The translations under genes were made by a program, and so were the position numbers. Source: Avena insularis (Eukaryota > Streptophyta > Magnoliopsida > Poales > Poaceae). From it: DNA of 64,000 nt. The DNA is taken from positions 278,759,533-278,823,532 of the forward strand of contig CM042689.1 in assembly GCA_023614405.1 (NCBI GenBank), read 5' to 3'. This document shows positions 22,207-32,795 of this stretch, piece after piece. Below the pieces are notes generated by a model. The model was not told where the DNA came from. It searched no databases and saw nothing but the letters and a program-made list of their open reading frames with translations. Every line of letters begins with the position of its first letter. Within the stretch, counting starts at the first letter, position 1.

Positions 22207-23065
22207 AGAAACCATGGAAAGTACCTTTGCTGACCCTCATGCCATACAAGTTACTATTGATGAAAATGTTAGGCTGTTAGCTCAACTTCATGCTAAGTGG
22301 GAAAGGGAAGCTGAAATTGATAGAAACAATAGTGTGTGCACCATCACCACTAAACCACAAGTAGTCCCTATTCCTCCTCCTACTATGCCTAAACCTATTG
22401 AGTCTACTACTAGTGATGCTAAGTTTGACTTTGATATTGATGGTTGCAATATTTCTGAAGTGATTATGTTCCTACAAAAGCTTGCTAGAAGTCCTGATGC
22501 TAGTGATATGCATGTTGCTTTCACTAAACACATTATAGATGCTCTTGGTAAGATTAAGGAAGAGAAGCTAAAACATAAAGCTTCTATTCCTAGGAAGGTA
22601 GAAGATAGTTGGGAACCCATTATTAATGTGCAAGTGAATGACTTTGATCTCAAAGCTTCATGTGATTTAGGTTCTACTATCTCTATTATGCCTAGGAAGA
22701 TTTATGAAATGCTTGATTTGCCACCATTAGAAGATTTTTATTTGGATGTCCCACTAAATGATAATGCTAAGAAGAAACTCATGGGGAGTATTAATGATGT
22801 TCTCATTATGGTTAACAATGCTTACGTCCCTGTTGATTTCTATGTTTTGGATGTTGAATACAATGGTCCTTGTCCTATTACCTTGGGAAGACCTTTTCTT
22901 AGAACAGTTGGTGCCATCATTGATATGAAAGAAGGCACCATCAAATATCATTTTCCATTCAAGAAAGGTATTGAACACTTCCCTATGAGGAGAGAGAAGT
23001 TGCTTTTTGCTCCTCCTTTGAAAGCAAGGTTTGATGTTAATGCTTCTTCATTTGAAAATACTTGA
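22145..23065 (+). pseudogene. C aspartic protease region, frame-shifted from gag
   Basis: An open frame runs to the TGA at 23063-23065. The true coding begins near 22210, after the shift that separates it from gag. An N-terminal helical part (HAIQVTIDENVRLLAQLHAKW) is followed by a linker and then a retropepsin-like domain at about 22650-22930. The active-site triad is Asp-Leu-Gly (CDLGST, Asp at 22674-22676), the form usual in Athila-type proteases, with the flap-side motif ITLGRPFLRTVGA near 22875-22913. The domain is intact. The protein stops 150 residues after the active site, and no reverse transcriptase follows. In the life cycle it would cut the gag precursor. Confidence 0.85.
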
Positions 23066-23381
23066 TTCTTCTTGCCTCTTGGGCCTAACTTAAAGGCTTT
23101 AAAGAAAAGTACTTGTTGGGAGATAACCCAAGAGTTTCCATGAGTCTTGAAAGTTATTACTTTTGTAATGTCCTTATCCTTTTTCATTTTCTTTTTGTGC
23201 CAAGAAGGACCTCTAATGAGAGGGAAGTAAGATTTGGGGAGTTGTTGTCCCGAAACAGATTTCTGTCCTCCACCAAAAAAAATCGTGAGGAGTCTTTGTA
23301 ACTTGGATCAAGCTCATAATTTATGAATCAATCCCCCAGTACATTAGCTAACTTTCGTTAGTTCAACACTTTTTGATTTTA
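23066..23381 (+). other. C 3' non-coding tail, first part
   Basis: Non-coding. Holds the perfect hairpin TTGGGAGATAACCCAA at 23116-23131. Ends in the TTTTA target duplicate (23377-23381) of element D. Confidence 0.8.
23116..23131 (+). repeat. Conserved hairpin after the ORF (element C copy)
   Basis: TTGGGAGATAACCCAA, same place relative to the stop codon as in A, B and E. Confidence 0.55.
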
Positions 23382-26300
23382 TGTAAGGGTCCCAACCTTT
23401 AATAAGGTAGAGTCCCCTATGTTTACAATGCTAGTCCCTGGATCAATAGCTAGCATCCACAGTTAAGATGTAATATCAAGAAACAAAGGTCATAATACAA
23501 CTGTATAACCAGGAATAAAATAAATTATTACATCTTACATAGCTCATTTGGCTATTACAATACATTGCAGCAGAATATCTATAAGCATGGGGTCCTTCAT
23601 CTTCAAAGTGCCACAGGCAAACATGTTGGTTGTAGACTTGTAATCCTAATCAATCAACTTCACTAATATCAAACAAACCTGCAACATAACAAGTTACAAC
23701 CACAAGGGTCAATACATTTGAATTGTATTGGCAAGTGATACTATGGTAGTATAGTGGAGTCTATCATCTATATGCATTTGGCAAAGTGGAGTTGAGGCTT
23801 GCATTTCTCAAAAATAGATTTTTCCTTATCATTTGAAAACACTAAGTTTTTGCTTGACAAAAATCACCCAAGGCATCTACCAATCAAAGATTGAAGATCC
23901 TTTAACCCTTGTTCAACCACAAGTTTTTAACTTAGAAATTTGGATGATGAGATTCTTGATTGCTTCCATGTTTTGATGCTCAAATTGTCCTTTACCAGGG
24001 ACATGGCTAAGTACTTAGATTTTACACTCTGCAGAGGTGGTGCACTTTCCCCACAAGACTTGGTTTCACCAAGACAAGATCTTTCAGAAGCCTTTCCTTA
24101 GACCAAATGGACGCGTTCCAACCTATCATACCACTACCACCAACTGTCCAAATGGCTAAGTTCTAGCAACCTATATGATCCAGGCAGAGCCCATAATGGC
24201 AAGTGGTTGCACTTGAAGCTTCTCAACATTTGACATCTCAAATCTCTTTGTTCCTGGGTGGCCATCCCCAAGTGAGATACACAAGGTTCACCAGTCCCCT
24301 GGCCTTGTGTAACCACTCAACCAAAAACCACCAAGCAATTACCATTCCACCCAGGTGATTCATTAACTTAGTTATTTTATTAAACCAAAAACACAAGTCC
24401 TCAGACTTAGAAATTTTTCCATAGTGTGAATATATATTCCACCCTTGTTTTCTATTAGCTAAGCTAAGCTTGATAGTAGTAGGAATCTTAAATTAGGAAC
24501 ATTTATAATAAGGTTTCATCTACTAGGTTTTCCCTAGCAAGGTTTATACTTAGCAAAAGTTCCATGCAAGTTTTACTTAGAAAAATCACTAATGCATAGT
24601 GAAAGTAATGGGACAAAAGTATGAAGCATCACTTGCCTTTTTGGTAGAGGGTATAAGTTCACTCCTTGTCCTTGCTACAATCACACTCTTCAAGTCACTA
24701 CAATTCAATCAACCAAGGCACAAGTTCAATCTACCATTCAAGCAATTCATCACATAAAATCATATAAACAAGATAATGCATGCAAGCATGCCAAGGATTG
24801 TTTTATTTGGAAAAGTGGTTCCTAATGGGTCATAATCATTTGAAAACACCTAATGGTCATTTTGTAAAGTGGCAAAGTCATTTGCAAAAGGTTTCACTTC
24901 ATAAACCATTTTCAAGACAAGGTATCATTTTATGTGGTGTAGAAATGTTTTTACTAAGGCATTAATCTATAGGATTCACAAAATATGTTTTCTAACCATA
25001 AAACTTTGTGTTTAGGGTCAGAGAGTTTAAAACAAAACATTTCCCAAAAGTTTTCTTCCAACACCATTTTTAATAAATAAACTATATTTTTATTTGTCTA
25101 GAAATGGTTTTTAAATCAAAGAATCATTCTTTTTCTTTACCAAATACATTTTTGAAACCACAAAGTGTTTCCTAAGGTCAGTAGGTTCAAATCACTCCAT
25201 TTGCAAAAGATTTTATCCCCAAAATCATTTTTGAACAATTTTTATAATCTAAACAAGCATACAAATGTTTCTGCAAAAACAAGCAATTAAACAGAAACTT
25301 TTTAATAAACAAATGGCATGGTTGGCTAGGGCTTGCTCCACTGATTCCATTGATATAAAGTTTGCAAAATTTGGACGTGTGGTTTAAAAGTTGTGCAATT
25401 TACAAAATCACAAGTCTAATAGATTCAAATCTGTTTTTATAACAAACTCTGGGACACGCGTCTGATTTCTATTCATCGAAAACGTTTCGCGTGGATCGAC
25501 TAACACAGACCGTTGGATCAAGTCATATCGCACGGCGCGTAGATGCTACTTACCCTTTCGCCTAGCTTCTATCCTAGCCGCTGGATCCTAATCGCACGGC
25601 ATCTAGCACACTTGCCAGAGACGGGCGGCGCTGCGGTGGCTACTGGCGGCAGAGCGCTCAGGTGGTGGCGGTGCTGGCGAAGCAGGAAGCGAGAGAGGAT
25701 GGGAAGATGCTCACTGCTCAGAAGCCTGGGGAAGCTCAAGGTGTTCTCGAGGAGTCAAGGGGCGCACGGAGGTGAGGGTAATGGCTCGCCGGAGTTGCTC
25801 CTGGCGTCGGGCGGCTCTGGAGGTCGTCGAGGGCGAGGATGGGGGGCACCCTAGGACAAAAGGGAGACACCGTTAGGTTCGCAAGGGCATGGCGATCATT
25901 ATCATGTTCACGGGGAAGAGAGGGGTGGTCGGGTTTACCGGGGAGACGTCGCCGCAGTTGGAGCAGACAGCGGCGCTGGCTCGGGGAAGACGTTGCCGAG
26001 CTCACGGTGCTCGCGCAGATGAATGGAAAGCACAGGGTGATGCGTCAGAAGGTAAGGAGCGAGCTCGTGTGCTCCAGGGGCAATGGGGTTGTCTGGCTTC
26101 GCCGGAATTTGCACGGTGGCTCGTCGGAGCAGAGGGTGGTGTGGCGAGGAATTGGGCGGCCTAGGGGCGTGTTGAGGTGGGGCGACAGAGGGGAACGAGA
26201 GAGGAGAGGGAGACACTTTAACGTGCGTGGTCGCAGCGAGTAATGGCGAAGGCGTTAAGGCGAATTTAACCGCGGCATCAACGACAGGAAACGGCCATGT

Positions 26301-27439
26301 GGTCGTCATGGGAGGAAGAAGATGAGCCGGAGGGGTGGGGCATGCTTGTCAGCGAGAAAGGGAGTGAGGGGGAGGGGTCCACGAGTCAGTGACTAAGCGG
26401 GTTTCTTTCACGGTGCGAAGCATTTTCTCGCGGGGAGAGAGGGAGTGGGCTGGCTGGGCCGGGATGGGCTTAGCTGGGCTGGGTCTTCTTTGCTCTATTT
26501 TTTCTGTTCTGAATCTTTTTCTTTTTCTCTTTTGATTTTCTGTTTTGAATTTCAATCAACAAAACAAACATTCAATTCAATTCAAACTCCTCCAAACTTC
26601 TATTGAGTTTTGGTTCTGTTTAACAACATAAACCAAAGTCCAAAGACAAAAATAATATTTTTATTCTTTTTAGGATCTATTTAATAATTAAATAAAATAG
26701 ATCTTAATTATTAATTCAAATAGGTTTTGATTTATTTAATAAAATCTCCATTTGAAAACTAAATATTATCAAAATAAAATCAGTAGGTTTTATTTGAAAA
26801 TAGAAGATATTTGGAAAACTTGCTTAAAATAAAATAACATTTTTATTTTAAGGTCCATTAATAATTAAATAAAAATGGACCTTAGTTATTAAATCAAATA
26901 GGGTTTGTTTTATTTATTTTCAAAACTCTATTTGAAATCCAAAATAGTACCAAAACCATTCAGTAGGTTTTATTTGAAAACAATAAACACTTGGAAAACT
27001 TATTTAAAATAATTTAATAAGTTTTGATGTTTTAATTAAAATGGTAAAACCTTTTATTTAAATAAAATTGGATATTAAATCCTTATTATTCTATTTAAAT
27101 AAACCTTTACTATTTTTTTATCAAAACAAAATGTTTTATTTCAAAAGCTTGGCCAAGGTTTAATTTTGGCTCTATAAAATAATCCTTATTTATAAATCTA
27201 CCTTTTCTTTTGAAAACCAAATCTTTTATTAAAAGATCCTAAAATAGTAATTTTAAATATTTTTAAGTTTATTGTTTATTTATCTTTTTAAATCCCTTTA
27301 GGATTTTATTTGATCCAAATAGGTTTTGAAAGTTTCCAATTGGTTTCAAAAGTTTCTTCTCACCCTGAAAATCAACAAAGTTTTATTTTATTCATTTATT
27401 TTTCACATTACAAGATTTGGAAAATCTTGGGATGTGACA
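23382..27439 (-). repeat. D 3' LTR (left copy, full length)
   Basis: 4058 bp. AT-rich outer thirds and a GC-rich middle (about 25500-26500) with many overlapping open frames on both strands that I take as composition effects. From 26640 to 27330 it has repeated TTTTATTT/AATAAAAT runs. It has a 312-bp segment (25893-26204) that the right copy lacks. Confidence 0.9.
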
Positions 27440-27456
27440 GGCTACCACCCTTAAAA
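27440..27456 (-). promoter_or_regulatory. Polypurine tract of D
   Basis: On the minus strand the interior ends TTTTAAGGGTGGTAGCC directly before the LTR start TGTCACATCC, with CTCGGGACGAGATT just upstream (near 27460-27473). It would prime plus-strand DNA synthesis. Confidence 0.7.
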
Positions 27457-27561
27457 TAAATCTCGTCCCGAGATTTGGGGAGGCTAGGGTTTACAAGTTG
27501 GCTCAAAAGCATCTAGGGTACTACCACCCTTAAAAAATTTCTAACTAAATTACACCTTGTC

Positions 27562-28359
27562 TCACTTGGGATCTTGGTGTAACTTTCCTGGACAGAAGTT
27601 TGCATAGTGGCCTAGTTCCTGGCATTTGAAACATGTGATAAGGCTGAGGTCTTGAGGTGGCTTCTCTGGACAATATGATGCATAATGTCCTAACTCTTTG
27701 CAGTGGTTGCACATCACTTGGCTAAAATCCTTCCTCATCTTGGGTTTCACTAGCTTTTGTTTGTCTTCTTGTGTCTTCTTCTTTTCTGGGCATTCACTGG
27801 CATAGTGTCCCATCTCTTTCAAATTGTAACATTGCACTTGAGTGATATCCTTCTTCTTCTTTTTGGGTCTCTCCAAAGCTAGGAGTTCTTCTAGTTCATG
27901 TTCTTCATACCTCACCTCAAAGGTGGGAAATCTTTCTCTCTTCTTGGGGAAGTTACTAGAGATATGACTTTCTTCTTCACAATTAGGGAATTGGTTTTCA
28001 TGCTCCTTGGATGTATGATCCTTATCTCCACAAATATTGCAAGCTTTGGTTCCTTCTATAATAACATCTTTGTCATCCTTGTTGTCATTAGCTCTTTGGG
28101 AAAAGTTTTCTCCTATGTTGATCATTTGGGTAACCAATCCTTGCAACAATTGGGATTGAAGTTTCAAAATCCTTTGTATGGATGGGTCTAATCCATTGTT
28201 GTTGGCTAAAAGCTGAGTTATCTCTTGGCTCAACTGGTTTTGGTTTGCTATGAGTTCTCTCATGTTGTCCTCTTGGTTGTTGTTGGTGTCACCATCCTTG
28301 ATGTTGGAGTTTCTTGGAGAAGTCATCTGTTTGGGTTGAATTGGGATTAGAATAGGCAA
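27562..28359 (-). CDS. D gag-like zinc-knuckle protein, 265 aa
   Basis: Open without a break from ATG 28359 to the stop at 27562. Residues 1-60 are polar and Asn/Gln-rich; 60-90 could form a helix. Five zinc-knuckle positions follow. At 107-120 CNIC is intact but the last Cys is His. At 124-137 two of the Cys are Phe. At 177-190 the second Cys is Leu (CYNLKEMGHYASEC). At 217-230 (CNHCKELGHYASYC) and 243-256 (CFKCQELGHYANFC) the C-X2-C-X4-H-X4-C pattern is complete. A Lys-rich patch lies at 165-170. Such knuckles bind RNA in the nucleocapsid part of gag. No capsid domain is recognisable. It is the only gene of D, set between primer site and polypurine tract. The uninterrupted frame fits a young copy. 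A zinc-finger gene caught by the element is an alternative, but position favours gag. Confidence 0.75.
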   Translation of the reverse strand: MPILIPIQPKQMTSPRNSNIKDGDTNNNQEDNMRELIANQNQLSQEITQLLANNNGLDPSIQRILKLQSQLLQGLVTQMINIGENFSQRANDNKDDKDVIIEGTKACNICGDKDHTSKEHENQFPNCEEESHISSNFPKKRERFPTFEVRYEEHELEELLALERPKKKKKDITQVQCYNLKEMGHYASECPEKKKTQEDKQKLVKPKMRKDFSQVMCNHCKELGHYASYCPEKPPQDLSLITCFKCQELGHYANFCPGKLHQDPK

Positions 28360-29007
28360 AAGATTTCTAAATAAGGATTCTAATCACACACATCACAATT
28401 CACACAAGCATTGTGCAAGCAATAACAAACAAACATTTCACTCACACAACAAAGTTCAAGCACATTTTTAGGCAACAAAATATTTTGTTACACCACATAA
28501 GTTGGTGTGTTTGACTTAGCTAAATATGGTGGTCCATCTACATGGTTCACTTGTGATCTTTCCATCTTTCTTGGTTGATTCTTCTTGCATGAGTTCACGG
28601 TTTCCTTGGGAAAACTCTTGGTCATAAAACTTCAAGTGATGTGGGCTCCTTCTAACTTGTGTTTCCTTAGTCTCCAAATCTTGAGCAATATTTCCTTGTC
28701 TCACTTGTCCTTAGTGACATCTAAGGTTGAGGTCCTTGGTGAAAATGCTGAAGATGTTGAAGTCATTAGAGTTGAAGATGTTGAAGTCATTAGAGTTGAA
28801 GAAGTTCTTAGCTCATGGTGAAGTCTTTGGCCATGGGGTAGGTTTTTCCATCAAGGTTGAAATAGAAGAGATGTAGAATCAAAACCAAAATGGTTGAGGA
28901 AAGAGTTTACAAGATTGTTTGTAAATAAGTTTTGGAACAAATACAACTCCTATTTTTAAGGGGTTTTTGTCCAATCCTAGGGTTACAAATCCTACAGGCA
29001 ACACAGT
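28360..29007 (-). other. D leader between primer site and ORF
   Basis: A 62-codon minus-strand frame at 28704-28516 (Glu/Gln-rich, ends TTIFS) may be a remnant of an upstream exon; it has no known domain. The rest is non-coding. Confidence 0.35.
28750..28806. repeat. 24-bp tandem repeat in the D leader
   Basis: GAAGATGTTGAAGTCATTAG plus AGTT is present twice in a row (28750-28773, 28774-28797), with a 9-base partial third copy. Confidence 0.85.
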
Positions 29008-29019
29008 GCTCTGATACCA
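29008..29019 (-). promoter_or_regulatory. Primer binding site of D (initiator tRNA-Met)
   Basis: The minus strand reads TGGTATCAGAGC, the complement of the 3' end of initiator tRNA-Met, two bases inside the right LTR. Confidence 0.85.
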
Positions 29020-29021
29020 TC

Positions 29022-32000
29022 TGTAAGGGTCCCAACCTTTAATAAGGTAGAGTCCCCTGTGTTAACAATGCTAGTCCTTGGATCAATAGCTAGCATCCAC
29101 AGTTAAGATGTAATATCAAGAAACAAAGGTCATAATACAACTGTATAACCAGGAATAAAATAAATTATTACATCTTACATAGCTCATTTGGCTATTACAA
29201 TACATTGCAGCAGAATATCTATAAGCATGGGGTCCTTCATCTTCAAAGTGCCACAGGCAGACATGTTGGTTGTAGACTTGTAATCCTAATCAATCAACTT
29301 CACTAATATCAAACAAACCTGCAACATAACAAGTTACAGCCACAAGGGTCAATACATTTGAATTGTATTGGCAAGTGATACTATGGTAGTATAGTGGAGT
29401 CTATCATCTATATGCATTTGGCAAAGTGGAGTTGAGGCTTGCATTGCTCAAAAATAGATTTTTCCTTATCATTTGAAAACACTAAGTTTTTGCTTGACAA
29501 AAATCACCCAAGGCATCTACCAATCAAAGATTGAAGATCCTTTAACCCTTGTTTAACCACAAGTTTTTAACTTAGAAATTTGGATGATGAGATTCTTGAT
29601 TGCTTCCATGTTTTGATGCTCAAATTGTCCTTTACCAGAGACATGGCTAAGTACTTAGATTTTACGCTCTGCAGAGGTGGTGCACTTTCCCCACAAGACT
29701 TGGTTTCACCAAGACAAGATCTTTCAGAAGCCTTTCCTTAGACCAAATGGACGCGTTCCAACCTATCATACCACTACCACCAACTGTCCAAATGGCTAAG
29801 TTCTAGCAACCTATATGATCCAGGCAGAGCCCATAATGCCAAGTGGTTGCACTTGAAGCTTCTCAACATTTGACATCTCAAATCTCTTTGTTCCTGGGTG
29901 GCTATCCACAAGTGAGATACACAAGGTTCACCAGTCCCCTGGCCTTGTGTAACCACTCAACCAAAAACCACCAAGCAATTAGCATTCCACCCAGGTGATT
30001 CATTAACTTAGTTGTTTTATTAAACCAAAAACACAAGTCCTCAGACTTAGAAATTTTTCCATAGTGTGAATATATATTCCACCCTTGTTTTATATTAGCT
30101 AAGCTAAGCTTGATAGTAGTAGGAATCTTAACTTAGGAAAATTTATACTAAGGTTTCATCTACTAGGTTTTCCCATAGCAAGGTTTATACTTAGCAAAAG
30201 TTCCATGCAAGTTTTACTTAGAAAAATCACTAATGCATAGTGAAAGTAATGGGACAAAAGTATGAAGAATCACTTGCCTTTTTGGTAGAGGGTATAAGTT
30301 CACTCCTTGTCCTTGCTACAATCACACTCTTCAAGTCACTACAATTCAATCAACCAAGGCACAAGTTCAATCTACCATTCAAGCAATTCATCACATAAAA
30401 TCATATAAACAAGATAATGCATGCAAGCATGCCAAGGATTGTTTTATTTGGAAAAGTGGTTCCTAATGGGTCATAATCATTTGAAAACACCTAATGGTCA
30501 TTTTGTAAAGTGGCAAAGTCATTTGCAAAAGGTTTCACTTCATAAACCATTTTCAAGACAAGGTATCATTTTATGTGGTGTAGAAATGTTTTTACTAAGG
30601 CATTAATCTATAGGATTCACAAAATATGTTTTCTAACCATAAAACTTTGTGTTTAGGGTCAGAGAGTTTAAAACAAAACATTTCCCAAAAGTTTTCTTCC
30701 AACACCATTTTTAATAAATAAACTATATTTTTATTTTTCTAGAAATGGTTTTTAAATCAAAGAATCATTCTTTTTCTTTACCAAATACATTTTTGAAACC
30801 ACAAAGTGTTTCCTAAGGTCAGTAGGTTCAAATCACTCCATTTGCAAAAGATTTTATCCCCAAAATCATTTTTGAACAATTTTTATAATCTAAACAAGCA
30901 TACAAATGTTTCTGCAAAAACAAGCAATTAAACAAAAACTTTTTACTAAACAAATGGCATGGTTGGCTAGGGCTTGTTCCACTGATTCCACTGATATAAA
31001 ATTTGCAAAATTTGGACGTGTGGTTTAAAAGTTGTGCAATTTACAAAATCACAAGTCTAATAGATTTAAATCTGTTTTTATAACAAACTCTGGGACACGC
31101 GTCTGATTTCTATTCGTCGAAAACGTTTTGCGTGGATCGACTAACACATACCGTTGGATCAATTCATATCGCACGACGCGTAGATGCTACTTACCCTTTC
31201 GCCTAGCTTCTATCCTAGCCGCTGGATCCTAATCGCACGACATCTAGCACACTTGCCAGAGACGGGCGGCGCTGCGGTGGCTACTGGCGGCGGAGCGCTC
31301 AGGTGGTGGCGGTGCTGGCGAAGCAGGAAGCGAGAGAGGATGGGAAGATGCTCACCGCGTTCGCAGAAGCCTGGGGAAGCTCAAGGTGTTCTCGAGGAGT
31401 CAAGGGGCGCACGGAGGTGAGGGTAATGGCTCGCCGGAGTTGCTCCTGGCGTCGGGCGGCTCTGGAGGTCGTCGAGGGCGAGGATGGGGGGCACCCTAGG
31501 ACAAAAGGGAGACACCGTTAGGTTCGCAAGGGCATGGCTTTAACGTGCGTGGAGAGGGAGACGCTTTAACGTGCGTGGTCGCAGCGAGTAATGGCGAAGG
31601 CGTTAAGGCGAATTTAACCGCGACATCAACGACAGGAAACGGCCGGCGTGGTCGTCGCGGGGAGGAAGAAGATGAGCTGGAGGGGTGGGGCATGCTTGTC
31701 AGCGAGAAAGGGAGTGAGGGGAAGGGGTCCACGAGTCAGTGACTAAGCGGGTTTCTTTCACGGTGCGAAGCATTTTCTCGCGGGGAGAGAGGGAGTGGGC
31801 TGGCTGGGCCGGGATGGGCTTAGCTGGGCTGGGTCTTCTTTGCTCTATTTTTTTCTGTTCTGAATCTTTTTCTTTTTCTCTTTTGATTTTCTGTTTTGAA
31901 TTTCAATCAACAAAACAAACATTCAATTCAATTCAAACTCCTCCAAACTTCTATTGAGTTTTGGTTCTGTTTAACAACATAAACCAAAGTCCAAAGACAA

Positions 32001-32790
32001 AAATAGTATTTTTATTCTTTTTAGGATCTATTTAATAATTAAATAAAGTAGATCTTAATTATTAATTCAAATAGGTTTTGATTTATTTAATAAAATCTCC
32101 ATTTGAAAACTAAATATTATCAAAATAAAATCAGTAGGTTTTATTTGAAAATAGAAGATATTTGGAAAACTTGCTTAAAATAAAATAACATTTTTATTTT
32201 AGGGTCCATTAATAATTAAATAAAAATGGACCTTAGTTATTAAATCAAATAGGGTTTGTTTTATTTATTTTCAAAACTCTATTTGAAATCCAAAATAGTA
32301 CCAAAACCATTCAGTAGGTTTTATTTGAAAACAATAAACACTTGGAAAACTTATTTAAAATAATTTAATAAGTTTTGATGTTTTAATTAAAATGGTAAAA
32401 CCTTTTATTTAAATAAAATTGGATATTAAATCCTTATTATTCTATTTAAATAAACCTTTACTATTTTTTTATCAAAACAAAATGTTTTATTTCAAAAGCT
32501 TGGCCAAGGTTTAATTTTGGCTCTATAAAATAATCCTTATTTATAAATCTACCTTTTCTTTTGAAAACCAAATCTTTTATTAAAAGATCCTAAAATAGTA
32601 ATTTTAAATATTTTTAAGTTTATTGTTTATTTATCTTTTTAAATCCCTTTAGGATTTTATTTGATCCAAATAGGTTTTGAAAGTTTCCAATTGGTTTCAA
32701 AAGTTTCTTCTCACCCTGAAAATCAACAAAGTTTTATTTTATTCATTTATTTTTCACATTACAAGATTTGGAAAATCTTGGGATGTGACA
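29022..32790 (-). repeat. D 5' LTR (right copy, with deletion)
   Basis: 3769 bp, nearly identical to the left copy, but 312 bp (25893-26204 of the left) are replaced by 15 bases (31538-31552) that copy CTTTAACGTGCGTGG, a sequence lying just 11 bases further on at 31564-31578. Confidence 0.9.
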
Positions 32791-32795
32791 TTTTA

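Larger units (their letters stand above)
23382..32790 (-). mobile_element. D: non-autonomous gypsy-like element with 4-kb LTRs and gag-like ORF only
   Basis: LTRs at 23382-27439 and 29022-32790 flank an interior of only 1582 bp. Read on the minus strand the LTR starts TGTCACATCCCAAG and ends GGGACCCTTACA. The primer site (29008-29019) matches initiator tRNA-Met, and the polypurine tract lies at 27440-27456. The target duplicate TTTTA is at 23377-23381 and 32791-32795. The interior codes for a zinc-knuckle protein and has no protease, reverse transcriptase or integrase. The layout fits the class described as TR-GAG, terminal-repeat elements with only a gag gene. The TGT-ACATCCC start and a CTCGGGACGAGATT word by the polypurine tract suggest a chromovirus (Tekay/Del-like) partner. 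The LTRs are close: I count about 15 differences in the first 1.1 kb. Confidence 0.9.

Noticed and set aside
25543..26309. Cluster of overlapping open frames of 60-134 codons on both strands
   Set aside because: This is the GC-rich centre of the D LTR, where stops are rare by composition. The same stretch in the other LTR has a 312-bp deletion and different frames.
28516..28704. 62-codon frame in D as a separate gene
   Set aside because: Short, no domain, no support beyond being open; described only as part of the leader.
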